From assembly GCF_900465315.1 (NCBI RefSeq), contig NZ_UBIX01000004.1: DNA of 64,000 nucleotides; one strand, written 5' to 3'. The translations under genes were made by a program, and so were the position numbers. Positions 8,347-16,558 of the stretch are shown piece after piece; position 1 is the stretch's first letter; each line of letters begins with the position of its first letter. The notes under the pieces are model-generated. The model searched no databases and had not been told where the DNA came from. It saw only the letters and a program-made list of their open reading frames with translations. The stretch is from Asaia bogorensis_B. Its GTDB lineage: Bacteria; Pseudomonadota; Alphaproteobacteria; Acetobacterales; Acetobacteraceae.

Positions 8347-9069
8347 ATGCTCTACGAAAACAGGCTTCCTGAAGACAGGTCCTATGAGAAAAGCGAACCG
8401 GAACGTGCCAGCGGGCTCGTGATCGAGGAAAAGATCATTCGCGCCGTTCTTTCGGGGCGGATTGCGCCTGGCGAACGTTTCGGTGAGAAAGAGGTCGGAG
8501 AGATCTTCGGCGTCTCGCGCACGATGGTGCGTGAGGCCATGATCAGGCTTAGCTCACGCGGTCTGGTGGATGTCACGCCGCGCCGCGGCTGGTTTGTGAT
8601 CGAGCCCAGCGTGGCGGAAGCCCGGGAGGTGATCGAGGCGCGCCGTGCGGTCGAATCGGGGCTGATTCTGGATCACGGTCTAGTAGGGCCGGAGGCGATT
8701 GCCCGGCTCCGCAGTCATCTCGTTGCGCAGCAGAGTGCGATTGAAGGGCAGGATCTGACGCGACGCTCTTATCTGCTCGGGCATTTTCACGTTCATATTG
8801 CCGATGTGCTTGGCAATTCGGTCATTGCCAATATTCTTGAGAACCTCACAGCACGCACGGTGCTGATCGCTGCGCTCTACCAGTCGGATGAGGATGCCCA
8901 GCATTCCTGCCACGATCATGAAGCGCTGATTGTTGCGATGGAGCGTGGTGATCGTGATGAGGCGCTGCGTATCACGCGCGATCATCTGATACACCTGGAA
9001 AAGGCGCTGCGTAATCGCGCTCGCAGTAACCGTCATGATCGCCTGCACGAGGCGCTGGCCGAGCCGTAA
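8347..9069 (+). CDS. GntR-family transcriptional regulator, FCD (FadR) subfamily
   Basis: A winged helix-turn-helix is seen near residues 20-80: VIEEKIIRAVLSGRIAPGER, FGVSRTMVREAMIRL, SSRGLVDVTPRRGWFV. The FCD ligand domain follows, with VIEARRAVESGLI, a His in HFHVHIADV, and HDHEALIVAMERGD supplying metal or acid ligands. Such regulators sense carboxylic acids and usually repress a neighbouring transport or catabolism operon. The start at 8347 gives 240 residues, the normal size. The frame is open upstream to 7975, but that part overlaps the divergent receptor and has no family resemblance. The Shine-Dalgarno is weak at 8347, so the start is less certain than the identity. Confidence 0.85.
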   Translation: MLYENRLPEDRSYEKSEPERASGLVIEEKIIRAVLSGRIAPGERFGEKEVGEIFGVSRTMVREAMIRLSSRGLVDVTPRRGWFVIEPSVAEAREVIEARRAVESGLILDHGLVGPEAIARLRSHLVAQQSAIEGQDLTRRSYLLGHFHVHIADVLGNSVIANILENLTARTVLIAALYQSDEDAQHSCHDHEALIVAMERGDRDEALRITRDHLIHLEKALRNRARSNRHDRLHEALAEP

Positions 9070-9212
9070 CCCTGATGGCGTCGGGCTTGTCGGGCCTGAT
9101 GCGCTTGCAGGCGCGTCTCGACAAGGTTGCTCGGCAAAGGCACAGATAGGTCAGACCTTTTACTGAGCACGATACAAACAATTACCTCTGTCAGGATTGC
9201 AGGGCTAAGCCC

Positions 9213-10271
9213 TTGGTCATGACGATCTCGCCAGCGCCTTTCCCGATCCTTGAGCCCAGTCAGGCTGCGACCCTTCCATCCGAGGTGCTCCGCCACCCTG
9301 TTTTCGGCAAGGATCTGCGCGTCGGCACGCGTGCATCGCCTCTGGCGCTGGTACAGACGCGCAGCTTTATGGCGCAACTGGGCGAGGCCTTTCCCTTCCT
9401 GGAAATCTTCGGCTCGGTGAAAGAGCATCCGATCTCGACCCGTGGTGACCGTGATCAGGCGCGGCGTCTGGCAGAGATCGGCGGCAAGGGGCTTTTTTCC
9501 CGTGAAATCCATGAGGCGCTCAGGGTGGGCGACATCGATTTTGCCGTGCATAGCCTCAAGGATCTGGAAACCTTTCTGCCGGACGATCTGATGCTGGGTT
9601 GCGTCCTACGTCGCGAAGACCCCCGTGACGGGCTGGTTCTGCGGCATCGCGATGCTGTCCGCTCCGGTGGTGATCCACTGGACTGCCTGCCAAAAGGCGC
9701 CCTGATTGGCTGCGCTTCGGTAAGGCGTCAGGCGCAGCTTCTCGCGCGCCGTCCCGATCTGCGTTTCTGCCTCATCCGCGGCAACGTCCAGACGCGTCTG
9801 GCCAAGCTGGAGGCCGGGGCGTGCGACGCCACATTCCTGGCGCTCGCCGGGATGAAACGTCTGGGAATGGGGGCTCGGGTCGATGTGATTTTCGAACCCG
9901 ACGATATGCTCCCGGCTTGTGGTCAGGGGATTATCGGCATCACCTTGCGCCGCCGTGATGCGGGTGCCCGCGCGCTCATGCCTGCTCTGGAGGACAGGAC
10001 CGCGCGTTATGCCGCAACGGCAGAGCGTGCATTGCTGGCCGGTCTGGACGGATCATGCCGGACGCCGGTGGGCGGTTATGCCACCATCGCCGGGCAGGTC
10101 CTGACCCTGCATGGGCTTGTGGCGTCTGAGGATGGCAGTTTCATGCTGCGTCGTTCCCTAAAAGGCAGCGTGGATGAGGCGGCCTTATTGGGAACTGAAC
10201 TGGCCGGTATCCTGCGTCGTGATACACCAGCCCGGATATTCGATGCGTTGATTGGCCAACCCGGCTGGTAA
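9213..10271 (+). CDS. hemC: Hydroxymethylbilane synthase (porphobilinogen deaminase)
   Basis: HemC joins four porphobilinogen molecules into hydroxymethylbilane in haem synthesis, in the cytoplasm. Family motifs are clear: RVGTRASPLALVQT, STRGDRDQ, GKGLFSREI, DFAVHSLKDLE, ASVRRQAQLL, RGNVQTRLAKL, CGQGIIGI, and GLDGSCRTPVGG with the cysteine that holds the dipyrromethane cofactor. About 30 extra N-terminal residues precede the fold, longer than usual. The frame can start at TTG 9213, 8 bases after AGGG, or at ATG 9219. I kept 9213 because of the spacing. A terminator follows at 10309. The gene lies next to a haem enzyme (katG), but transcription is probably separate. Confidence 0.93.
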   Translation: MVMTISPAPFPILEPSQAATLPSEVLRHPVFGKDLRVGTRASPLALVQTRSFMAQLGEAFPFLEIFGSVKEHPISTRGDRDQARRLAEIGGKGLFSREIHEALRVGDIDFAVHSLKDLETFLPDDLMLGCVLRREDPRDGLVLRHRDAVRSGGDPLDCLPKGALIGCASVRRQAQLLARRPDLRFCLIRGNVQTRLAKLEAGACDATFLALAGMKRLGMGARVDVIFEPDDMLPACGQGIIGITLRRRDAGARALMPALEDRTARYAATAERALLAGLDGSCRTPVGGYATIAGQVLTLHGLVASEDGSFMLRRSLKGSVDEAALLGTELAGILRRDTPARIFDALIGQPGW

Positions 10272-10308
10272 CACCCGTCCGAACTTTTCCTGATCTCTGA
10301 TTACGGCG

Positions 10309-10337
10309 TGTCCTGTCTGGTGAGGCAGGGCATTTTT
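10309..10337 (+). terminator. Intrinsic terminator after hemC
   Basis: TGTCCTG at 10309-10315 pairs with CAGGGCA at 10326-10332 with one G-T pair, and TTTTT follows at 10333-10337. It lies 38 bases after the hemC stop and separates hemC from katG. Confidence 0.6.
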
Positions 10338-10355
10338 CGTTGTGGATAAACACGG

Positions 10356-10493
10356 CGAGAAAATTTTCTCGTCATGGCAATTACAGAATCAGGGTTTTTC
10401 CTGTCAGAGATATAGAGACAAACGGTTGGATCAATAAGAATGAAGTCCATAGGACAGAAACAACAGTAATGACCCGGAACAGGAGCGGGTCAT
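10356..10493 (+). promoter_or_regulatory. katG leader: 16-bp palindrome and an 8-bp hairpin
   Basis: A perfect 16-base palindrome, CGAGAAAATTTTCTCG, lies at 10356-10371. Closer to katG, ATGACCCG at 10469-10476 pairs exactly with CGGGTCAT at 10486-10493 over a 9-base loop. The hairpin ends 13 bases before the katG Shine-Dalgarno GGAG (10507-10510). The first element could be an operator and the second a leader RNA structure. Neither matches a motif I know, so the regulator is unnamed. Confidence 0.45.
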
Positions 10494-10517
10494 TCGTGAT
10501 TGTTCTGGAGTCTGGAA

Positions 10518-12770
10518 ATGAGATTGCTGAAATTCGGTATGGCGGCCTTGATCGCAACCACAACCCTGACCGCCATGCCTCACGCGGCGCGGGCGGATGG
10601 GATCGAGAACCCGAATGAATTCTACTGGCCGACACGTCTGAACCTGTCGCCTTTGCGTGTGCATGACAGCGAGTCAAACCCCTATGGGCCGGATTTCGTC
10701 TATACACGTGATTTCAGCAAGCTCGATCTGGCAGCCGTCAAGGCGGATATCCGCAAGACCCTGACCCAGTCTCAGCCCTGGTGGCCTGCCGATTACGGTA
10801 CCTATGCCCCGTTCTTCGTTCGTATGGCCTGGCACGCAGCGGGCACCTATCGCGCCATGGACGGCCGAGGGGGTGAAGAAGGCGGCGAGCAGCGCTTTGA
10901 ACAGCTGAATAGCTGGCCCGATAATGCGAGCCTCGACAAGGCGCGTCGCCTGCTGTGGCCAGTGAAGAAGAAATATGGGCGTGATCTCTCATGGGGCGAT
11001 CTGATGGTGCTGACAGGCAATGTCGCGCTCGAATCCATGGGCTTCAAAACCCTTGGTTTCGCCGGCGGCCGTGCCGATGACTGGCAGAGCGAGCTGGTCT
11101 ATTGGGGCCCCGGCACACAGTTCATGAGCTCGAACGTCGATTCACAGGTCAAGAAATCCAGCGTTGAGCCTGGGGGCCACCTGCCCAAGCCTCTGGCCTC
11201 GACCACCAAGGGCCTGATCTATGTAAATCCGGAAGGCCCGAATGGTGTGCCGGATCCGGCAGCTGCGGCACAGATGATCCGTCTCGCCTTTGGGCGCATG
11301 GCAATGAATGACGAGGAAACCGTTGCCCTGATTGCAGGCGGTCATACTTTCGGCAAGGCGCATGGTGCGGCTTCGGCCACCAAATGCGTGGGCGTGGCCC
11401 CTGCCGCGGCACCTGTCGAGCAGCAGGGTCTGGGGTGGGCCAATCACTGCGTACAGGGCAAGCTGAAGGCGACCGATGCCATCACCAGCGGGCTCGAGGG
11501 CGCGTGGTCGGCTGATCCGATCCATTTCACCTCGCAATATCTCGACAATCTGCTGGGTCATGAATGGGTCAAGACCAAGAGCCCGGCCGGGGCCACGCAA
11601 TGGGTCCCCAAGGACGCAGAGAACATCGTTCCGGATGCGAGCGATCCCAACAAGCTTCATCCGCTCATGATGTTCACGACCGATATCGCGCTGCGTACCG
11701 ATCCGTCCTATCGCGCCATCATCACGCGCTGGGCCGCTCATCCCGAGCAGTTTGCCGATGCATTCGCTCATGCGTGGTTCAAGTTGACCCATCGTGATAT
11801 GGGGCCGAAATCGCGCTATTTCGGGCCAGAAGTCCCGGCGGCCGATTTCCTGTGGCAGGACCCGCTTCCGGCGGCTCAGGGCGCAATGGTCAACGCGGCG
11901 GATATTCGCGAGCTGAAGAAGGCAATCGCGGCATCCGGGCTGACAGAGCGCGAGATGATCAAGACCGCCTGGGCCTCTGCCGCATCGTTCCGTGACTCCG
12001 ATCATCGCGGCGGGGCCAATGGCGCCCGTATCCGTCTGGCGCCCGAGAATGACTGGGCCGTCAATGATCCGGCAGAGCTGAAATCCGTTCTGCCGAAGCT
12101 CGAGGCGGTGCAGCAGCATTTCAATGGCGGCGCGCATCATGGGCGCAAGGTGTCGTTGGCCGATGTGATCGTGCTGGCGGGTAATGTGGGTGTCGAGCAG
12201 GCGGCGCATAAAGCCGGTGTCGCGCTGGATCTGCCTTTTGCCCCCGGCCGTGTGGATGCCGGTCCCGAGCAGACGGACAAGCAGAGCTTTGCCCTGCTGG
12301 ACCTCAGCGCCGATGCGTTCCGTAACTATTATCGCGCCGAGCCGGACGAGAAATCACCCACACAGATGCTTGTCGATCGTGCCAGCAATCTCTCGTTGAG
12401 CGTGCCGGAAATGACCGTGCTTCTGGGCGGCCTGCGTGTTCTGGACATCAATACCGGCCATTCCGCGCAGGGTGTTCTGACCACGCGTCCCGGGACACTG
12501 AGCAACGACTTCTTTGTCAATCTGCTCGATATGTCCACGCGCTGGGAGAAGTCGACGCAGCCGGGCGTGTATGACGGGCTGGATCGTGAGACGAACAAGC
12601 CGCGCTGGACGGCCTCTTCGGTCGATCTGATCTTTGGTGCGAATGCCGAATTGCGCGCCGTTGTCGAAGTTTATGCCTCTGACGATGCCAAGGCGAAATT
12701 CGTGAAGGATTTCGCCAGCGCCTGGACAAAGGTCATGACGCTCGATCGCTTCGACCTGCACCGTCAGTAA
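10518..12770 (+). CDS. katG: Catalase-peroxidase with a signal peptide (periplasmic KatG)
   Basis: This 750-residue haem enzyme removes hydrogen peroxide. The first 26 residues, ending in PHAARA, form a Sec signal peptide, so it should act in the periplasm, like the KatP forms. Active-site residues are present: Arg102, Trp105 and His106 (VRMAWHAAGTYR), and the proximal His276 (GGHTFGKAHGA). Trp105, Tyr235 (KGLIYVNPEG) and Met261 (RMAMNDEETV) match the covalent Met-Tyr-Trp adduct needed for catalase activity. The C-terminal copy domain runs to the end. GGAG sits 7 bases before the ATG at 10518. It is followed by a pseudoazurin and a cytochrome b561, which could exchange electrons with it in the same compartment. 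Confidence 0.93.
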   Translation: MRLLKFGMAALIATTTLTAMPHAARADGIENPNEFYWPTRLNLSPLRVHDSESNPYGPDFVYTRDFSKLDLAAVKADIRKTLTQSQPWWPADYGTYAPFFVRMAWHAAGTYRAMDGRGGEEGGEQRFEQLNSWPDNASLDKARRLLWPVKKKYGRDLSWGDLMVLTGNVALESMGFKTLGFAGGRADDWQSELVYWGPGTQFMSSNVDSQVKKSSVEPGGHLPKPLASTTKGLIYVNPEGPNGVPDPAAAAQMIRLAFGRMAMNDEETVALIAGGHTFGKAHGAASATKCVGVAPAAAPVEQQGLGWANHCVQGKLKATDAITSGLEGAWSADPIHFTSQYLDNLLGHEWVKTKSPAGATQWVPKDAENIVPDASDPNKLHPLMMFTTDIALRTDPSYRAIITRWAAHPEQFADAFAHAWFKLTHRDMGPKSRYFGPEVPAADFLWQDPLPAAQGAMVNAADIRELKKAIAASGLTEREMIKTAWASAASFRDSDHRGGANGARIRLAPENDWAVNDPAELKSVLPKLEAVQQHFNGGAHHGRKVSLADVIVLAGNVGVEQAAHKAGVALDLPFAPGRVDAGPEQTDKQSFALLDLSADAFRNYYRAEPDEKSPTQMLVDRASNLSLSVPEMTVLLGGLRVLDINTGHSAQGVLTTRPGTLSNDFFVNLLDMSTRWEKSTQPGVYDGLDRETNKPRWTASSVDLIFGANAELRAVVEVYASDDAKAKFVKDFASAWTKVMTLDRFDLHRQ

Positions 12771-12908
12771 TGTCCGCACACGGCCCCGTCTGGCATCCAG
12801 CCGGGGCCATGAGACAGGGGCCGCAAGACATGGGCTGCAGACAGGGGCCGTTCGCCGGATCCCTGCCAGATTGCCTCCTGCGCCTCTCACTTCGGGGAGA
12901 CCATTCAA

Positions 12909-13409
12909 ATGACCCGTCTTTTTTCACGCCTGATTGCCCCGCCGCAGGCTCTTCAGGCCTTTTTCCCCTCGTTCTTCATGGTTCTGACCGGTGCGACCCT
13001 GATCTGTGCCGCGTCGCTCAGCGTGGCTCATGCGGCGACGGTGAATGTCAGGATGCTGAGCCATGCGCCCGATGGCGGCCGTGGTTTTGATCCTGCCATC
13101 GTCCACATCCATGCGGGCGATACGGTACATTTCATCGCTGCCGACCCCGGTCATAACGTGCAGTCGATTCCCGGTATGCTGCCTGAGGGTGCGGCTCCAT
13201 TCACCGGTCCCATGGGTCATGATCTGAACGTGACGTTCAGCAAGCCGGGCCTGTATGGTTATAAATGCCTGCCCCATTACTGGATGGGTATGGTGGGCAT
13301 GGTCGTGGTCGACAAACCGGACAATGAAGCGGCGGCCAAGGCTGTGTCGCAGCCCGGTGCAGCGGCAATACGGTTCAGAAAGCTTTTCGACACGCTCGAT
13401 CGAGGCTGA
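12909..13409 (+). CDS. Pseudoazurin-type blue copper protein
   Basis: The precursor has 166 residues with a long N-terminal signal peptide cleaved near SVAHA-ATV (about residue 42). The mature cupredoxin has the type 1 copper ligands His82 (PGHNVQS), Cys120, His123 and Met128 (YGYKCLPHYWMGMVGMV), the order and spacing of pseudoazurin. Pseudoazurins are soluble periplasmic one-electron carriers, best known as donors to nitrite reductase or cytochrome c peroxidase. No nitrite reductase is nearby. A GC hairpin without a T-run (12782-12808) lies in the 138-base gap after katG, so read-through from katG is possible. The cytochrome b561 gene follows after 4 bases. Confidence 0.88.
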   Translation: MTRLFSRLIAPPQALQAFFPSFFMVLTGATLICAASLSVAHAATVNVRMLSHAPDGGRGFDPAIVHIHAGDTVHFIAADPGHNVQSIPGMLPEGAAPFTGPMGHDLNVTFSKPGLYGYKCLPHYWMGMVGMVVVDKPDNEAAAKAVSQPGAAAIRFRKLFDTLDRG

Positions 13410-13413
13410 CCCG

Positions 13414-14010
13414 ATGGCGGTCAGGCAGGGTGGCATGACGTATCATGCGTCAATGCGCGAAAGGCCACCGCACTACACCTTCGTGGCCATTCTGCTGCAT
13501 TGGTGCCTCGCCCTGCTCGTGATCGGGCAGATCCTGCTTGGGTTTGCGATGGACCGTGCGGGGCTGCCTGACACAATGGCGTTTTCGGTTTTCCAGATTC
13601 ATCGCGCTCTGGGTGTGGTCATTCTGCTGCTGGTCGCGCTGCGCGTGATCTGGCGCCTCGGGCACAAGCCGCCGCCCCATCCCCTCGGGACCAGCATCTG
13701 GCAGGTGCGGCTTGCCGATGCGGTGCATGGGGCGCTTTATAGTCTGCAGCTTCTTGCCCCTGTTTCGGGCTGGGCCCTGGCTTCCTGCGCAACGCTGGAA
13801 CTGCCGCTCTCGATTTTCGGGTGGTTCGACTGGCCGCTTCTGCCTCTTGCTCACACGGACAGAAACGAAGCGGTTTTGCGTAACGTGCATCACGCTGTCG
13901 TCTGGAGTTTTGCGGCGCTGATCCTGTTGCATGGTCTGGCGGCGCTGTATCATCTGTTCCGGCGCGACGGGGTGGTGCGACGTATTCTGTTTGTCAGGTC
14001 AGATAAGTAG
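13414..14010 (+). CDS. Cytochrome b561 family di-haem membrane protein
   Basis: This 198-residue integral membrane protein has four predicted helices, including VAILLHWCLALLVIGQILLG, FQIHRALGVVILLLVALRVI, and NVHHAVVWSFAALILLHGL. Histidines in paired helices (LLHW, QIHR, NVHH, LLHGL) match the two b haems of the bacterial b561 group. Such proteins pass electrons from the quinone pool, or to superoxide, across the inner membrane. The start at 13414 has GAGG 8 bases upstream. An alternative ATG lies at 13435. The gene begins 4 bases after the pseudoazurin stop, so co-transcription is very likely. A role in reducing the copper protein is inferred. Confidence 0.85.
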   Translation: MAVRQGGMTYHASMRERPPHYTFVAILLHWCLALLVIGQILLGFAMDRAGLPDTMAFSVFQIHRALGVVILLLVALRVIWRLGHKPPPHPLGTSIWQVRLADAVHGALYSLQLLAPVSGWALASCATLELPLSIFGWFDWPLLPLAHTDRNEAVLRNVHHAVVWSFAALILLHGLAALYHLFRRDGVVRRILFVRSDK

Positions 14011-14183
14011 GTCATTCCTGCGCCAGTGACGCAGCAATGATTTATTGTTTATTTGTAAAATAAAATGTTGTTGTGAATCATGAATATTGTGACGTCAAAA
14101 CAATGAAATTTTTATAAACGGATATTGCTGGCACGTCTTATTTCATATCCCGGACCATCTTCCCGTAACCCTCGGATGGTCCG

Positions 14184-16508
14184 ATGAAAAAAACGCTTCT
14201 ATTTGCCGTATCACTGATGTGTCTCGACAGCGTCCGTGCGCAGGCTGAGCCTAAACCTGCCAAACCTTCGCCCCGCCCCGTCATGGCAGTGAAACCTGTG
14301 GTGGCAGCAAAAGAAGAGCAGGTGAAAGTATCGGGGCGTCATCGTGAGGGCGGGGGTGGCATGATGGTGAAGCACCTTACCCCCAGGACAATCAGCACGC
14401 TCACGGCTGATTTCATCGAAAAACAATCACCCATGTCCACGCCAACGGGTCTGATTGCCAATCTGCCGGGGGTGGTCGGATCGAGTCAGGGGCCACTGAC
14501 GGCCTCCTTCGAATCCTTCCACATACGCGGTCTGGACCGGACGGAAATCGGGGTGACCTATGAGGGCATTCCGGCCGCCAATCCGTTTACCTACAGTGTT
14601 TACACCCCGTCGATGGTCGATACCGAAAACATGGGGTCGATTTCGGTCATGCAGGGTTCGGCAGACGTCAACGCCCCCGTCTACAACGCGGTCGGGGCGC
14701 AACTCTCGATGACATTACGCAAGCCTGCCACCCATAAGAACCTGTTCGCACAGGCATCTGGCGGGACACATAGCCTGAACAAGGAATTCGTGCGTTACGA
14801 CACCGGTGAGATCGGTCATAGCGGGGTTTATGGTTTTGCCTCCGGGTCCTATTCGAGCGGCAATCTCTGGCGCGGGCCCGGATCGGTCAGCCGCTGGCAT
14901 GTGGATGCCGCCCTGACCAAAAGCTGGAATACGCACAGCGATTCCGAGGCGATATTCGGCTATACCAAGTCCGATCAGACCTCGTGGCTTTACCCGACAC
15001 TCGGCCAGTGGCGGACTTATGGTGTGGGGTACAATACCACGAAGGATCCGAGTTCGCCGGGCTTTTATGAAATCAACAAGCGCAATACCGGCACGGTTTT
15101 CGGCGCGCTCAAGAACCATTTCGGCTTCGATCATGGGCTGTCGCTCGATGCCACAGCCTATGGGGTCGAATTCAACGGCCCCTATTTCTGGGGCGCCAAT
15201 GTACCGGTTTCGGGCGGCTATATCGGCACACAGCGCTACGATCATCTCGATGGCTACGCGCCCTCATCGGCAACGCTCCGTACGGCTGTCCATCAGCCCT
15301 GGTTTACCTTGTCATCGGGGCTGAACCTGGTGGGAAGCTGGAAGCGTTCCTTCAATACGCTAAGCGTTTCCTACTGGTATTCCTACGCCAATGAATCCTC
15401 GAATCAGCGCTATTATCCGATCAATGCGCAGGGGCAGTGGACACGCTCAACCGGCTATCTGACGGCGTTTGGCGGTATGCCGATCAACGAGGACCCCGAG
15501 AACGCCCTGCAACAGGCCAACACACTGGCGATCAATGACAAGGTGAGCCTCCTGAACGATCGTCTTGTGCTTGAGGCCGGGCTCAAGACGGCCATGTTCA
15601 ACCGGCAGTACACCATGGATCTGCCCGGTGCCACGCCCTACAAATCCGTGCGCAATGCGTTCATACCGGCCCCGCAATTTCTGGCGAGCTACCGGTTCGA
15701 TCAGGCCAGTCAGGTCTATATCAACGGCACGACAGGTTATCGTATGCCGAGCAGCCTGAACTCTCAGGTTTCGATGTACAGCCATCTGAATGGGCAGCCC
15801 ACTTCCACCCCGCTCGATCCCTATGAGCCGGAATACATGATTGGCGAGGAAATCGGTTATCGTTACAGTGGCGCGATGATGGCGAATATCGCCTATTTTC
15901 ACTACAACATGACCCATCATCAGATCACGAGTGCAACCTATCAGCCTGGATCGACCAATATCGTGGCGCAGGTGATTGATGCTGGCGGGCAGGAAGCCAA
16001 TGGCGTGCAGCTCGAACTTGCGACTCATCCCTGGCACCATCTGAGCGCCTATGCATCGGGCCAGTACATGATGACGCGTATCGGCAATAATATAGCCTAT
16101 CAGGGGGATTATCTGCCCACCAAGGGCAAGCAGGAACCCGGCGCGCCGAAATTTCTTGCCACGATGGGACTGAGTTATGACGACGGAACCAATTTCGGGA
16201 CCTTCAACCTGCGCTATTCGGACGCGCAATATGCCACGTTGATGAACGATCAGAGCATCCCGTCCTATATGACGGCCGATATCTCGCTTGGTCGCAACCT
16301 GCCGAAATTCGGGCATGTGCTGCCCAAGCTCATGCTCAATCTCATCAATATCTCCGACCAGCATTATCTGTCCGGTGTCTATGGCTACACTGCCGCTGCC
16401 ACAGCCCATCGCGGCGTTTATGGGAGTGGTCTGACAGGCTCCCAGCCGACCTATGACATCGGCTCCGGTTTCGCCGCGGTCGTAAGCCTGTCAGGCAATT
16501 ACAATTGA
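14184..16508 (+). CDS. TonB-dependent outer-membrane receptor
   Basis: The 774-residue protein starts with a signal peptide cleaved near SVRAQA (about residue 21). A lysine and proline-rich stretch and then the plug follow: GLIANLPGVVGSSQGP, FESFHIRGLDRTEIGVTYEG, and NMGSISVMQGSADVNAPVYN. The barrel is rich in Tyr, Asn and Ser. The C-terminus, GFAAVVSLSGNYN, does not end in the usual Phe, which is slightly unusual. No STN domain is seen. An AT-rich 173-base region precedes it. Its ligand is not evident, and it is unrelated in layout to the receptor at 5775. TonB and ExbB/D for its energy supply are encoded at 28807-31733. Confidence 0.87.
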   Translation: MKKTLLFAVSLMCLDSVRAQAEPKPAKPSPRPVMAVKPVVAAKEEQVKVSGRHREGGGGMMVKHLTPRTISTLTADFIEKQSPMSTPTGLIANLPGVVGSSQGPLTASFESFHIRGLDRTEIGVTYEGIPAANPFTYSVYTPSMVDTENMGSISVMQGSADVNAPVYNAVGAQLSMTLRKPATHKNLFAQASGGTHSLNKEFVRYDTGEIGHSGVYGFASGSYSSGNLWRGPGSVSRWHVDAALTKSWNTHSDSEAIFGYTKSDQTSWLYPTLGQWRTYGVGYNTTKDPSSPGFYEINKRNTGTVFGALKNHFGFDHGLSLDATAYGVEFNGPYFWGANVPVSGGYIGTQRYDHLDGYAPSSATLRTAVHQPWFTLSSGLNLVGSWKRSFNTLSVSYWYSYANESSNQRYYPINAQGQWTRSTGYLTAFGGMPINEDPENALQQANTLAINDKVSLLNDRLVLEAGLKTAMFNRQYTMDLPGATPYKSVRNAFIPAPQFLASYRFDQASQVYINGTTGYRMPSSLNSQVSMYSHLNGQPTSTPLDPYEPEYMIGEEIGYRYSGAMMANIAYFHYNMTHHQITSATYQPGSTNIVAQVIDAGGQEANGVQLELATHPWHHLSAYASGQYMMTRIGNNIAYQGDYLPTKGKQEPGAPKFLATMGLSYDDGTNFGTFNLRYSDAQYATLMNDQSIPSYMTADISLGRNLPKFGHVLPKLMLNLINISDQHYLSGVYGYTAAATAHRGVYGSGLTGSQPTYDIGSGFAAVVSLSGNYN

Positions 16509-16558
16509 TTCGGGCGGGTATTTCGGGTTGCGGCGGTACGGCTGCGACCCGTTGCCTG

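Noticed and set aside
11142..12209. Open frame of 355 codons opposite katG
   Set aside because: It is an antisense shadow within the conserved catalase-peroxidase gene.
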